Assembly (NCBI RefSeq): GCF_030815585.1 | Contig: NZ_JAUSWY010000001.1 | Span: forward strand, 3,596,001 to 3,660,000 | Direction: 5' to 3' | Origin: Arthrobacter pascens | GTDB taxonomy: Bacteria; Actinomycetota; Actinomycetes; Actinomycetales; Micrococcaceae | DNA length: 64,000 bases | Part shown: one piece after another, positions 28,802 to 36,530 of the stretch | Layout: each line of letters starts with the position of its first letter | How positions within the stretch are numbered: the stretch's first letter is position 1 | Notes under the pieces: model-generated | Told to the model about the DNA's origin: nothing | What the model saw: the letters and a program-made list of their open reading frames with translations, nothing else | The model's database searches: none | Program-made: the position numbers and the translations under genes

Positions 28802-31800
28802 TTAACCCGCCGTCGCGGCTCCGGGCTTGAAGAAAGCAACGCCCAGCGGAGGCAACGTGACAGTCAGTGTCGCGGGCTGCCCATGCAGGCCTTCGGCACT
28901 GGCTGTCAGCTCGCCGCTGTTCAGTACGCCCGAGCCGCCATAGGCGGACGAGTCGGTGTTGAGCACTTCCGTCCAGGTGCCGACAGCAGGTACTCCCAGC
29001 TCATAACCGACGTGCGGCCCGCCCGAGAAGTTCACGGCGCAGACCAGCGGGTTACCTTCCGTGTCCCAGCGGACAAAGGTCAGTGCGTTGCGGTCCGCAT
29101 CGCCACCGTTGATCCACTGGAAGCCGCCCGGTTCGTTGTCCCGGGAGTAGAGGGCCGGCGTTGAGCTGTAAAGCGCGTTCAGGTCCTTGGTCAACAGCTG
29201 AACGCCACGGTGCGCGGGAATGTCGGCGAGCCACCAGTCCAGCCCGTGCTGTTCGGACCATTCCGATTCCTGTCCGAACTCTGTACCCATGAAGATGAGC
29301 TGTTTGCCGGGGTGCGCCCACTGGTATGCGAGGAAGGCACGCAGGTTGGCGAGTTGCTGCCAGCGGTCGCCTGGCATCTTCCGCAACATGGAGCCCTTGC
29401 CGTGGACTACTTCATCGTGGCTGATGGGCAACAGGAAGTTCTCTGTGAAGGCGTAGACCATGGAGAACGTCACGGTGCCGTGGTGCCATTTGCGGTTGAC
29501 CGGGTCCTCGGAGGCGTACTTGAGGGAGTCGTGCATCCAGCCCATGTTCCACTTAAGGCCAAAGCCCAGGCCGCCGTGGCTGGTGGGTGCTGTCACTCCG
29601 GGGAAGGCAGTGGACTCCTCGGCAATCATCACTGCACCGGGGTGGGTCTTGTATACCGTGGCGTTGACTTCCTGGAGGAATGACATGGCTTCCAGGTTTT
29701 CATTTCCGCCGAAGCGGTTCGGAGACCATTGCCCGTCTTCCCTGGAGTAGTCGAGGTACAGCATCGATGCGACGGCGTCCACTCGGAGCCCGTCGATGTG
29801 GAATTCGTCGAGCCAGTAGAGCGCGTTGGCCACCAGGAAGTTCCGGACCTCGGTCCGGCCGAAGTCGAAAATGAGTGTCCCCCAGTCGGGGTGCTCACCC
29901 ATGTTGGGATCGGCATGCTCGTACAGCGGCTCGCCGTCGAACTGTGCAAGTGCCCATGCGTCCTTGGGGAAGTGTGCGGGGACCCAGTCCAGGAGCACGC
30001 CGATTCCAGCCTGGTGCAGGGCGTCCACGAGGAAGCGGAATTCGTCGGGGTGCCCGAACCGCGAGGTGGGGGCGAAGTAGGACGTGACCTGGTAGCCCCA
30101 GGACCCACCGAACGGGTGCTCGGCCACCGGCATGAACTCAACGTGGGTGAATCCCAGCCACTTGACGTACTCCACCAACTCTTTGGCCAGCTCGCGGTAG
30201 CCGAGTCCAAGGCGCCAGGAGCCCAGGTGGACTTCGTACACGCTCATGGGCGAGTTGTGCGGGTCCCGCTGGGCACGGGCTTCCATCCACTCGGTGTCCT
30301 TGAAGACGTAGGACGGCTCCACCACCTTGGAAGCCGTCAGTGGTGGGACCTCGGTGCCGAAGGCGAGGGGATCGGCCTTTTCAACCCAGTAGCCGGCCTT
30401 GGTCCTGATCTCGAATTTGTAGCACGCCCCCGCTAAAACGCCTGGCAGGAAGACTTCCCACACGCCTGACGAGCCCAGTGAACGGAGGGAATGTTCGCGG
30501 CCGTCCCATGAGTTGAAGTCACCCTTGATCCGGACTGCCTGCGCATTCGGCGCCCAGACGGCAAACGACACGCCATCAACGTCGCCGAGTGACGATTTGT
30601 AGTGCTGGACGTGGGCGCCCAACACTTCCCACAGCTTCTCGTGACGGCCCTCCCCGATAAGGTGCAGATCCACTTCACCAACCGTGGGCAGATAGCGGTA
30701 CGGTTCGTCCACCGTAACGGGCTCGGCACCGGGATAGGTTACTTCCAACCGGTAATCGGGCACGTGGCCCGGCTGCAGCGGATCAAGCACGGCCGCCCAC
30801 ACCCCGTTGGCCTCGTGAACCATGGGCACCGAACCGGCGGCGGTTACCACGGACACGGATGCAGCAAGGTGCTTGACCGTCCGGATGGTCACGTGGCCAT
30901 GGTCATCCAGGTGGGCGCCCAAAACCGAGTGCGGGGCGTGGTGCTCCCCGTTCGCCACCCGGGCCAAGGTTTCTGAATCCACGTGAAGCGGCACGTGGGG
31001 CCGATCAGTACGTGCTGAGCCTGTCATTTTGTTACCTTCCGATGCCGCCCCGGCCGTATCGCCGGAGCCTTTAGCGCTGAGGAGCCGTCTGGACGCGTTC
31101 AATGGAATCGCCAGCCAGTCAGGTCGGTTCCGCAATTCATAAACAACTTCGTAGAGCGCCTTGTCCAGCCACAATGCCATAAAGAGTGGCGAACGGCGGT
31201 CGATGGTGCCAGGTGTGACGCCGGCATAGCCTGCAAGGAACGCGTCGGCGCAATCATCCACCCACGACGCCGGAACACGGGCACCTTGATACTCGCGTTC
31301 GGCGGCACCCGCGGCGTAGTCGAAGGAACGTAGCATCCCCACCACATCGCGAAGCGGGACGTCGGGGAAATTTCGTTCGGCGATTGGCCGGAGCGGCTCA
31401 CCTTCAAAATCCAGGATGGCCCAGCGTTCGGGCTCCCCGCCGTGCTCTGGAACCTGCAGGATCTGCCCGAGGTGCAGGTCGCCGTGGATCCGCTGCAGCG
31501 GTCCGGCGGCCACGCCGTCGAGTTCGCCCAGCAGCGCGCTGAGGGCTTGGTCGTAAGGCCCGACGGCGGCGCCGGCCTCCGTCCATGCCTGCCGGACACG
31601 CTGGGCTACTCCGGGGGCGATAACCTGACCGGGGACCGTCTCTTCGGACGAGCCAAGGGCCTCCGCGAGCCTTCGATGGACGGTGGCCGTGGCCGCACCA
31701 AGGGCGCGGGCTTCGGCTGTGAAGTCAGCTCCGGTGCGGGCTGCATCGACTGCCAGGCGCCAGGCGTCGCGGCCTCCGGCCAAGAACTCGTGGGCCACGG

Positions 31801-32503
31801 CAAGCTCACCCTCGACTGGGCGGGCAAGGGCCGGCACCCCATCGGGCTCCTGAGAGCCGTTCCCCTGCTGCCACTCGCCGCGGACCCAGCCAAGCGTGGC
31901 GGGCACTTCTGCGGTGCCGGCGGCAGTCAGCGCGGCACCTACTTCCACCTCGGGATTCGTCCCTTCCGAAAGCACCCGGAAGAATTTCACGATCGCGGCC
32001 GACTCGCCGTCGTCAACAATTACTGAACTGTTGGACTGCTCGCCCGCCAAGACCTTGACCACTCCGTGCGCCGTGGGCAGGCGGTGGTTCGACGGCGCCC
32101 GATGGCCGGTAGCTCCGCCCGTAGCGGAGTCGGCTTCGGTCCGGATCAGCTCCAGCCATGCAGAGACGAAGGCAGGATCGTGGACGCCGTCGTAAATCCA
32201 CGGCGACCCAGCGTCGCTGGTTCCGTCCTCGCCGACCAGTGCCCGCTCCTTTCCGGCAAGCGACGCCGCACGGTAGCTCAACGGGACCTGGACGACGTCG
32301 GTGCGCTCTCGGCCGTCCGCCGAGCGGGACGTCACCGCCAGCAGGAAAACCTCAAGTTTGGCCTGCCCGGCCGGATCCTCGAGGCTCAGGCTACCGGCCG
32401 GTTCAAGCGCGAAATCAGCTGACTTCACCGGGAACCAGCGCTGACGAGGCAGCCATTCCCGAAGGAGTGCGTTCAGGGAGGGGGTGAGGATGGGTTGGCT
32501 CAT
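28802..32503 (-). CDS. glgB: Fused maltokinase - 1,4-alpha-glucan branching enzyme
   Basis: This 1,233-residue frame joins two enzymes. Residues 1 to about 480 are a maltokinase: LPRQRWFPVKSADF at the start, the lysine region SAAIVKFFRVLSEGTNPEVE, the catalytic loop RIHGDLHLGQIL, and the metal aspartate in AILDFEGEPLRP. It makes maltose-1-phosphate for GlgE. Residues 493 to the end are GlgB: a CBM48 N-domain, DWVPAHFPKDAW, IDGLRVDAVASMLYLDYSR (nucleophile), MIAEESTAF (acid) and SHDEVVHGKGSM. It adds alpha-1,6 branches. An internal ATG (31027, MTGSARTDRP) has GGAAGG 7 nt upstream, so GlgB alone (741 residues) may also be made. treS ends 1 nt before this gene, in one operon glgE-treS-mak/glgB. 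Confidence 0.95.
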   Translation of the reverse strand: MSQPILTPSLNALLREWLPRQRWFPVKSADFALEPAGSLSLEDPAGQAKLEVFLLAVTSRSADGRERTDVVQVPLSYRAASLAGKERALVGEDGTSDAGSPWIYDGVHDPAFVSAWLELIRTEADSATGGATGHRAPSNHRLPTAHGVVKVLAGEQSNSSVIVDDGESAAIVKFFRVLSEGTNPEVEVGAALTAAGTAEVPATLGWVRGEWQQGNGSQEPDGVPALARPVEGELAVAHEFLAGGRDAWRLAVDAARTGADFTAEARALGAATATVHRRLAEALGSSEETVPGQVIAPGVAQRVRQAWTEAGAAVGPYDQALSALLGELDGVAAGPLQRIHGDLHLGQILQVPEHGGEPERWAILDFEGEPLRPIAERNFPDVPLRDVVGMLRSFDYAAGAAEREYQGARVPASWVDDCADAFLAGYAGVTPGTIDRRSPLFMALWLDKALYEVVYELRNRPDWLAIPLNASRRLLSAKGSGDTAGAASEGNKMTGSARTDRPHVPLHVDSETLARVANGEHHAPHSVLGAHLDDHGHVTIRTVKHLAASVSVVTAAGSVPMVHEANGVWAAVLDPLQPGHVPDYRLEVTYPGAEPVTVDEPYRYLPTVGEVDLHLIGEGRHEKLWEVLGAHVQHYKSSLGDVDGVSFAVWAPNAQAVRIKGDFNSWDGREHSLRSLGSSGVWEVFLPGVLAGACYKFEIRTKAGYWVEKADPLAFGTEVPPLTASKVVEPSYVFKDTEWMEARAQRDPHNSPMSVYEVHLGSWRLGLGYRELAKELVEYVKWLGFTHVEFMPVAEHPFGGSWGYQVTSYFAPTSRFGHPDEFRFLVDALHQAGIGVLLDWVPAHFPKDAWALAQFDGEPLYEHADPNMGEHPDWGTLIFDFGRTEVRNFLVANALYWLDEFHIDGLRVDAVASMLYLDYSREDGQWSPNRFGGNENLEAMSFLQEVNATVYKTHPGAVMIAEESTAFPGVTAPTSHGGLGFGLKWNMGWMHDSLKYASEDPVNRKWHHGTVTFSMVYAFTENFLLPISHDEVVHGKGSMLRKMPGDRWQQLANLRAFLAYQWAHPGKQLIFMGTEFGQESEWSEQHGLDWWLADIPAHRGVQLLTKDLNALYSSTPALYSRDNEPGGFQWINGGDADRNALTFVRWDTEGNPLVCAVNFSGGPHVGYELGVPAVGTWTEVLNTDSSAYGGSGVLNSGELTASAEGLHGQPATLTVTLPPLGVAFFKPGAATAG
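31025..31040 (-). promoter_or_regulatory. Internal ribosome-binding site and ATG at the Mak/GlgB junction
   Basis: On the minus strand GGAAGG (31040-31035) stands 7 nt before an in-frame ATG (31027-31025) that is residue 493 of the fused protein, exactly where GlgB homology begins. The spacing is ideal. It is either a relic of a once separate glgB or a working internal start. Confidence 0.6.
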
Positions 32504-32504
32504 A

Positions 32505-34301
32505 TCAGTTCTCGATGGACAGGATAGGCATCGCCTGGGTGTAAGGCGAAGCCGGATTGGAGGCCGCAGAGCGGATCCGCAGCCAGAAGAAATCGTGGCT
32601 TCCCAAGGTCAGGGTGAGCGTGCCGTCATCGTCAATGCCGGGGAAGGGCTGCCCGCCGAACACGTCACGCAGCCCGCGCCCGGCGTACTGCGGGATGCGC
32701 AGTCTTGCCGCCACCGGATGCTGGGAAAGGTTGAAGGCGCACAGGATGGATTCACTGTCCTCTCCCGCTGTGTTGTCATCGGAAAGCTCGCGGAGATACG
32801 CCACGATGGCGTCGTGATCGGCGTCCACATGCTTGAAGGCACCCAGTCCGAATGCGGGATGGTTCTTTCGGACGCTCAGGATCTGCCGGGTCCAGCGGAG
32901 CAGGGAACCCGAATGGGCTGCCTCCGCCTCCACATTGGCCATGCTGTAGTTGTACACAAGTGATTGGATGACCGGAAGGTACAGCTTGCCGGGATCGGCG
33001 TTGGAGAAGCCGGCGTTCCGGTCCGGGTTCCACTGCATGGGTGTACGCACGGCATCACGGTCTTCGAGCCAGATGTTATCCCCCATGCCGATCTCGTCCC
33101 CGTAGTACAGGAACGGGCTGCCCGGCAGCGACAGCAGCAGGGCGTTGATGAGTTCGATTTCGGCCCTGGAATTGTCCAACAGCGGCGCCAGCCGGCGCCG
33201 GATACCAATGTTTGCACGCATCCGGGGGTCCGGCGCGTACCAGCCCAGCATGGCGGCGCGTTCATCCGCGGTGACCATTTCGAGCGTCAACTCATCGTGG
33301 TTCCGCAGGAAGGTCCCCCACTGTGCCCCGTCGGGGATCTCGGGGGTGTCATGCATGGTTTCGATGATGGGCGCGGCCTTCTGGTCGCGCAGGGCGTAGT
33401 AAAGGCGCGGCATGATGGGAAAGTGGAAGGCCATGTGGCATTCCGGCTCTTCTTGGGTCCCGAAGTACTCCACGACCTCATTGGGCGGCTGGTTGGCCTC
33501 GGCGATGATGACGCGTCCCGGGTAGCTCTCGTCCACCATGGTCCGCAGCTTGCGGAGGAAATCGTGCGTGGCTGGGAGGTTTTCGCAGTTGGTGCCCTCC
33601 TCCTCGAAGAGGTACGGAATGGCGTCGGCGCGGAACCCGTCGATGCCCTGGTCCAGCCAAAACCGGACAACGTCAAAAAGTGCGTCGATGACCTTCGGGT
33701 TCTCGAAGTTCAGGTCGGGCTGGTGGCTGAAGAACCGGTGCCAGAAGAACTGCCGGCGGATGGGATCGAAGGTCCAGTTGGATTCCTCGGTGTCCACGAA
33801 GATGATGCGGGCGTCCTGGTATTTCTCGTCCGTATCGCTCCACACATAGAAGTCACCGAAGGGGCCGTCGGGGTCCTTGCGCGATTCCTGGAACCAGGGG
33901 TGCTGGTCCGAAGTGTGGTTCAGCGGGAGGTCGATGATGACTCGGACACCACGGGCGTGGGCTTCCGCCACCAGGCGCTTGAAATCGCTGATAGTGCCGA
34001 ACTCGTCCAGCACGGAGTTGTAATCAGAGATGTCATACCCGCCGTCACGCAGCGGCGACTGGAAGAACGGCGGCAGCCACAGGCAGTCCACTCCAAGCCA
34101 CTGCAGGTAGTCCAGCCTGTCGATGAGGCCATGGAAGTCGCCGGAACCGTCCCCGTTCGCGTCCGCAAAAGCCCTCACGAGCACCTCGTAGAACACTGCC
34201 TTCCGATACCACAGCGGATCATGTTGAAGGCCCGGCGCGTTTAGCTCAAACGTGCTCCTGGGGGTGAAATGCTGACCGGAGCTCTGCGGGTTAAAACTCA
34301 C
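32505..34301 (-). CDS. treS: Trehalose synthase / maltose glucosyltransferase
   Basis: The 598-residue GH13 enzyme interconverts maltose and trehalose. Characteristic blocks are DPLWYRKAVFYEVLVRAFAD near the start, DLPLNHTSDQHPWFQESR (region I), IDGFRADAIPYLFEEEGTNC (nucleophile and TreS-specific continuation), IIAEANQPPNEV (acid) and FLRNHDELTLEMV (region IV). Length matches TreS without a fused C-terminal maltokinase, which in this genome is fused to GlgB instead. Its ATG overlaps the glgE stop by 4 bases, and the next gene begins 1 nt after its stop, so the three are cotranslated. It supplies maltose from OtsAB-made trehalose. Confidence 0.96.
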   Translation of the reverse strand: MSFNPQSSGQHFTPRSTFELNAPGLQHDPLWYRKAVFYEVLVRAFADANGDGSGDFHGLIDRLDYLQWLGVDCLWLPPFFQSPLRDGGYDISDYNSVLDEFGTISDFKRLVAEAHARGVRVIIDLPLNHTSDQHPWFQESRKDPDGPFGDFYVWSDTDEKYQDARIIFVDTEESNWTFDPIRRQFFWHRFFSHQPDLNFENPKVIDALFDVVRFWLDQGIDGFRADAIPYLFEEEGTNCENLPATHDFLRKLRTMVDESYPGRVIIAEANQPPNEVVEYFGTQEEPECHMAFHFPIMPRLYYALRDQKAAPIIETMHDTPEIPDGAQWGTFLRNHDELTLEMVTADERAAMLGWYAPDPRMRANIGIRRRLAPLLDNSRAEIELINALLLSLPGSPFLYYGDEIGMGDNIWLEDRDAVRTPMQWNPDRNAGFSNADPGKLYLPVIQSLVYNYSMANVEAEAAHSGSLLRWTRQILSVRKNHPAFGLGAFKHVDADHDAIVAYLRELSDDNTAGEDSESILCAFNLSQHPVAARLRIPQYAGRGLRDVFGGQPFPGIDDDGTLTLTLGSHDFFWLRIRSAASNPASPYTQAMPILSIEN

Positions 34302-36379
34302 TGATCCAATCTCCTCACGCTCAGGATGTGTGCGGGTTCGACATGCGGGTCAAGGCGGACGTAGTTGTATTCGCCCCATTCCCAGGTTTCACCGGAAATC
34401 AGGTCCTCCACCCGGAAGCCGCCGTTGGGTGACAGGTCCTCCTGGTCGAGTTCAAGCGCGGCCAGGTCCAGCGATACGGTGCTCTCCCTGGTCCCGTGAG
34501 GATCAACATTGACCACCACGATCATGGTGTCCTTGGTGCCGTCGGGGAGGGTCTTGTGCTTGGAGTAGACGATCGTAGCGTCATCCGTGCTGTGGTGCAC
34601 CGTCAGGTTCTGCAGGTCCTGCAGCGCAGGGTGGTCGTGCCTGATCGCATTCAGCCTGGTCAGGTACGGCGCCAGGGTTCGGCCGGACTCTGCAGCGGCG
34701 TCCCAGTCCCTGGCCTTGTACTCAAACTTTTCGTTGTCGATGTACTCTTCCGCACCGGGCCGGGCCACGTGCTCGTACAGTTCGAAGCCGGCGTAGACAC
34801 CCCACAGCGGACTGGCGGTTGCCGCGAGGGCCGCGCGGATCTTGAATGCGGCCGGCCCGCCGAACTGTAGGTATTGGGTGAGGATGTCGGGGGTGTTGAC
34901 GAAGAAGTTGGGCCGGAAATAGGCCGGGGATTCGTGGCTGACCTCCGTGAAGTACGCCTCCAGCTCCTTCTTGGTGTTCCGCCAGGTGAAGTACGTGTAT
35001 GACTGCTGGAATCCCGCCCGGCCCAGCGCGTGCATCATGGCCGGCCGGGTGAAGGCTTCGGCGAGGAACACAACGCCCGGGGCCTTCTTGTTGACCTTCG
35101 CAATGAGCCACTCCCAGAACCACACGGGCTTGGTATGTGGATTATCCACGCGGAAAATCTTCACGCCGTGGCTGACCCACAGGAGCACAATCCTCAGAAT
35201 TTCCTTGGACAGCCCTTCGGGGTCGTTGTCGAAATTGAGGGGGTAAATATCCTGGTATTTTTTAGGCGGGTTTTCCGCGTAGGCAATGCTGCCGTCAACC
35301 CGGGTGGTAAACCATTCGGGGTTGGATTCCACCCACGGATGGTCCGGCGCAGCCTGAAGTGCCAGGTCCAGGGCCACTTCCAGTCCGAGTTCGTTGGCCC
35401 GGGCCACAAAGGCGTCGAAGTCCTCAAATGTTCCCAGATCGGGGTGGATGGCGTCGTGGCCGCCTTCCTTGGCACCGATGGCCCACGGAGAACCGGGGTC
35501 GTTGGGGCCGGCGATCAACGTGTTGTTGGGGCCCTTCCGGTGCTGCACGCCGATGGGATGGATCGGAGGCATGTAGATCACGTCGAAGCCCATGGCAGCC
35601 ACGGCATCCAGGCGCTTGGCCGCAGTGTGGAAATTACCCGAAGTCCACGTGCCCGTGGCATGGTCCTTCACGGCACCTTCGGAACGGGGAAAGAACTCGT
35701 ACCAGGCGCCGCGTCCGGCGAGGTCGCGCTCAACCAGGAGTGGGAACTTCTCGGAGACGGTGACCAATTCGCGGATGGGCTGACGGTCCACAATGGCGGC
35801 GACCTCCGGACCGAAGCCAGCGGCGAGGCGTTCCTCAGCGGTCAGGGAGGAATCGGCCAGCGCGGCAGCAGCCTCGCGCAGGGTGCGCCTGTCGGCGGAA
35901 CTCCGGGACGCGTCGTCGCCCGCGTCCGACAGGAGGGCCGCACCTTCGGTGAGCATCAGCTCGACGTCGATGCCGGCCTCCACCTTTACCTCGGCATTGT
36001 GGTGCCACGTCCCATAGCGGTCGTGCCAGGCCTCAATGACAAACGACCAGTTCCCGGTGTCCGACGGCGTGAGGATACCTTCCCAGCGGTCGGTCCCCAG
36101 GCCCCGCTCTCCCCTGGGCGGTGCCAGCCTGATCCGTTGACGTTCCTTGCCCTTGGGGTCCAGAAGGACGGCGCTCACGCCGAGCTGATCGTGTCCCTCG
36201 CGGAAAGCGGTGGCACCCACTACGATTCCCTCGCCCGGCAAAGCCTTGGCGGGATACTTCCCACCCTCCACCACAGGCTGCACAGCTGTGATGGGAAAAC
36301 GGCCAAACAGCAGACCGTCAGTGATTCTGCCTTTCGGCTTTTGCTTGGATGCGGCACTGGTTCCTGATTTAGTCGTCAC
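34298..36379 (-). CDS. glgE: Alpha-1,4-glucan:maltose-1-phosphate maltosyltransferase
   Basis: GlgE (693 residues) transfers maltosyl units from maltose-1-phosphate to growing alpha-glucan. Family markers: GRFPITAVQPVVEGGKYPAK at the N-terminus, FFPRSEGAVKDHATGTW, MPPIHPIGVQHRKGPNNTL, the nucleophile block GVKIFRVDNPHTKPVWFWEW, and the acid glutamate in FLAEAFTRPAMM. It is the first gene of the glgE-treS-mak/glgB operon, coupled to treS by ATGA. The start GTG/ATG near 36379 is followed by a Ser/Lys-rich tail of about 15 residues. It is divergent from glgP across about 150 bp that must hold both promoters. Confidence 0.97.
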   Translation of the reverse strand: MTTKSGTSAASKQKPKGRITDGLLFGRFPITAVQPVVEGGKYPAKALPGEGIVVGATAFREGHDQLGVSAVLLDPKGKERQRIRLAPPRGERGLGTDRWEGILTPSDTGNWSFVIEAWHDRYGTWHHNAEVKVEAGIDVELMLTEGAALLSDAGDDASRSSADRRTLREAAAALADSSLTAEERLAAGFGPEVAAIVDRQPIRELVTVSEKFPLLVERDLAGRGAWYEFFPRSEGAVKDHATGTWTSGNFHTAAKRLDAVAAMGFDVIYMPPIHPIGVQHRKGPNNTLIAGPNDPGSPWAIGAKEGGHDAIHPDLGTFEDFDAFVARANELGLEVALDLALQAAPDHPWVESNPEWFTTRVDGSIAYAENPPKKYQDIYPLNFDNDPEGLSKEILRIVLLWVSHGVKIFRVDNPHTKPVWFWEWLIAKVNKKAPGVVFLAEAFTRPAMMHALGRAGFQQSYTYFTWRNTKKELEAYFTEVSHESPAYFRPNFFVNTPDILTQYLQFGGPAAFKIRAALAATASPLWGVYAGFELYEHVARPGAEEYIDNEKFEYKARDWDAAAESGRTLAPYLTRLNAIRHDHPALQDLQNLTVHHSTDDATIVYSKHKTLPDGTKDTMIVVVNVDPHGTRESTVSLDLAALELDQEDLSPNGGFRVEDLISGETWEWGEYNYVRLDPHVEPAHILSVRRLDQ

Positions 36380-36530
36380 AGGCTCGACGTTAGCGAGAAA
36401 TCACCAAGATTGCTAAGCCTGCTCACGTTTTCCCCGGGCGAATCGACTTTCCCGGAACGTTATCTGTCATTTACCTAAAAGAAAGCCGAAGCAGTTCCGG
36501 CCGCCCATGTTGTCCGTTAGTGTGGCGCAG

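Noticed and set aside
35030-36367. 445-residue plus-strand frame antisense to glgE
   Set aside because: Shadow frame without motifs, opposite a well-supported GlgE.
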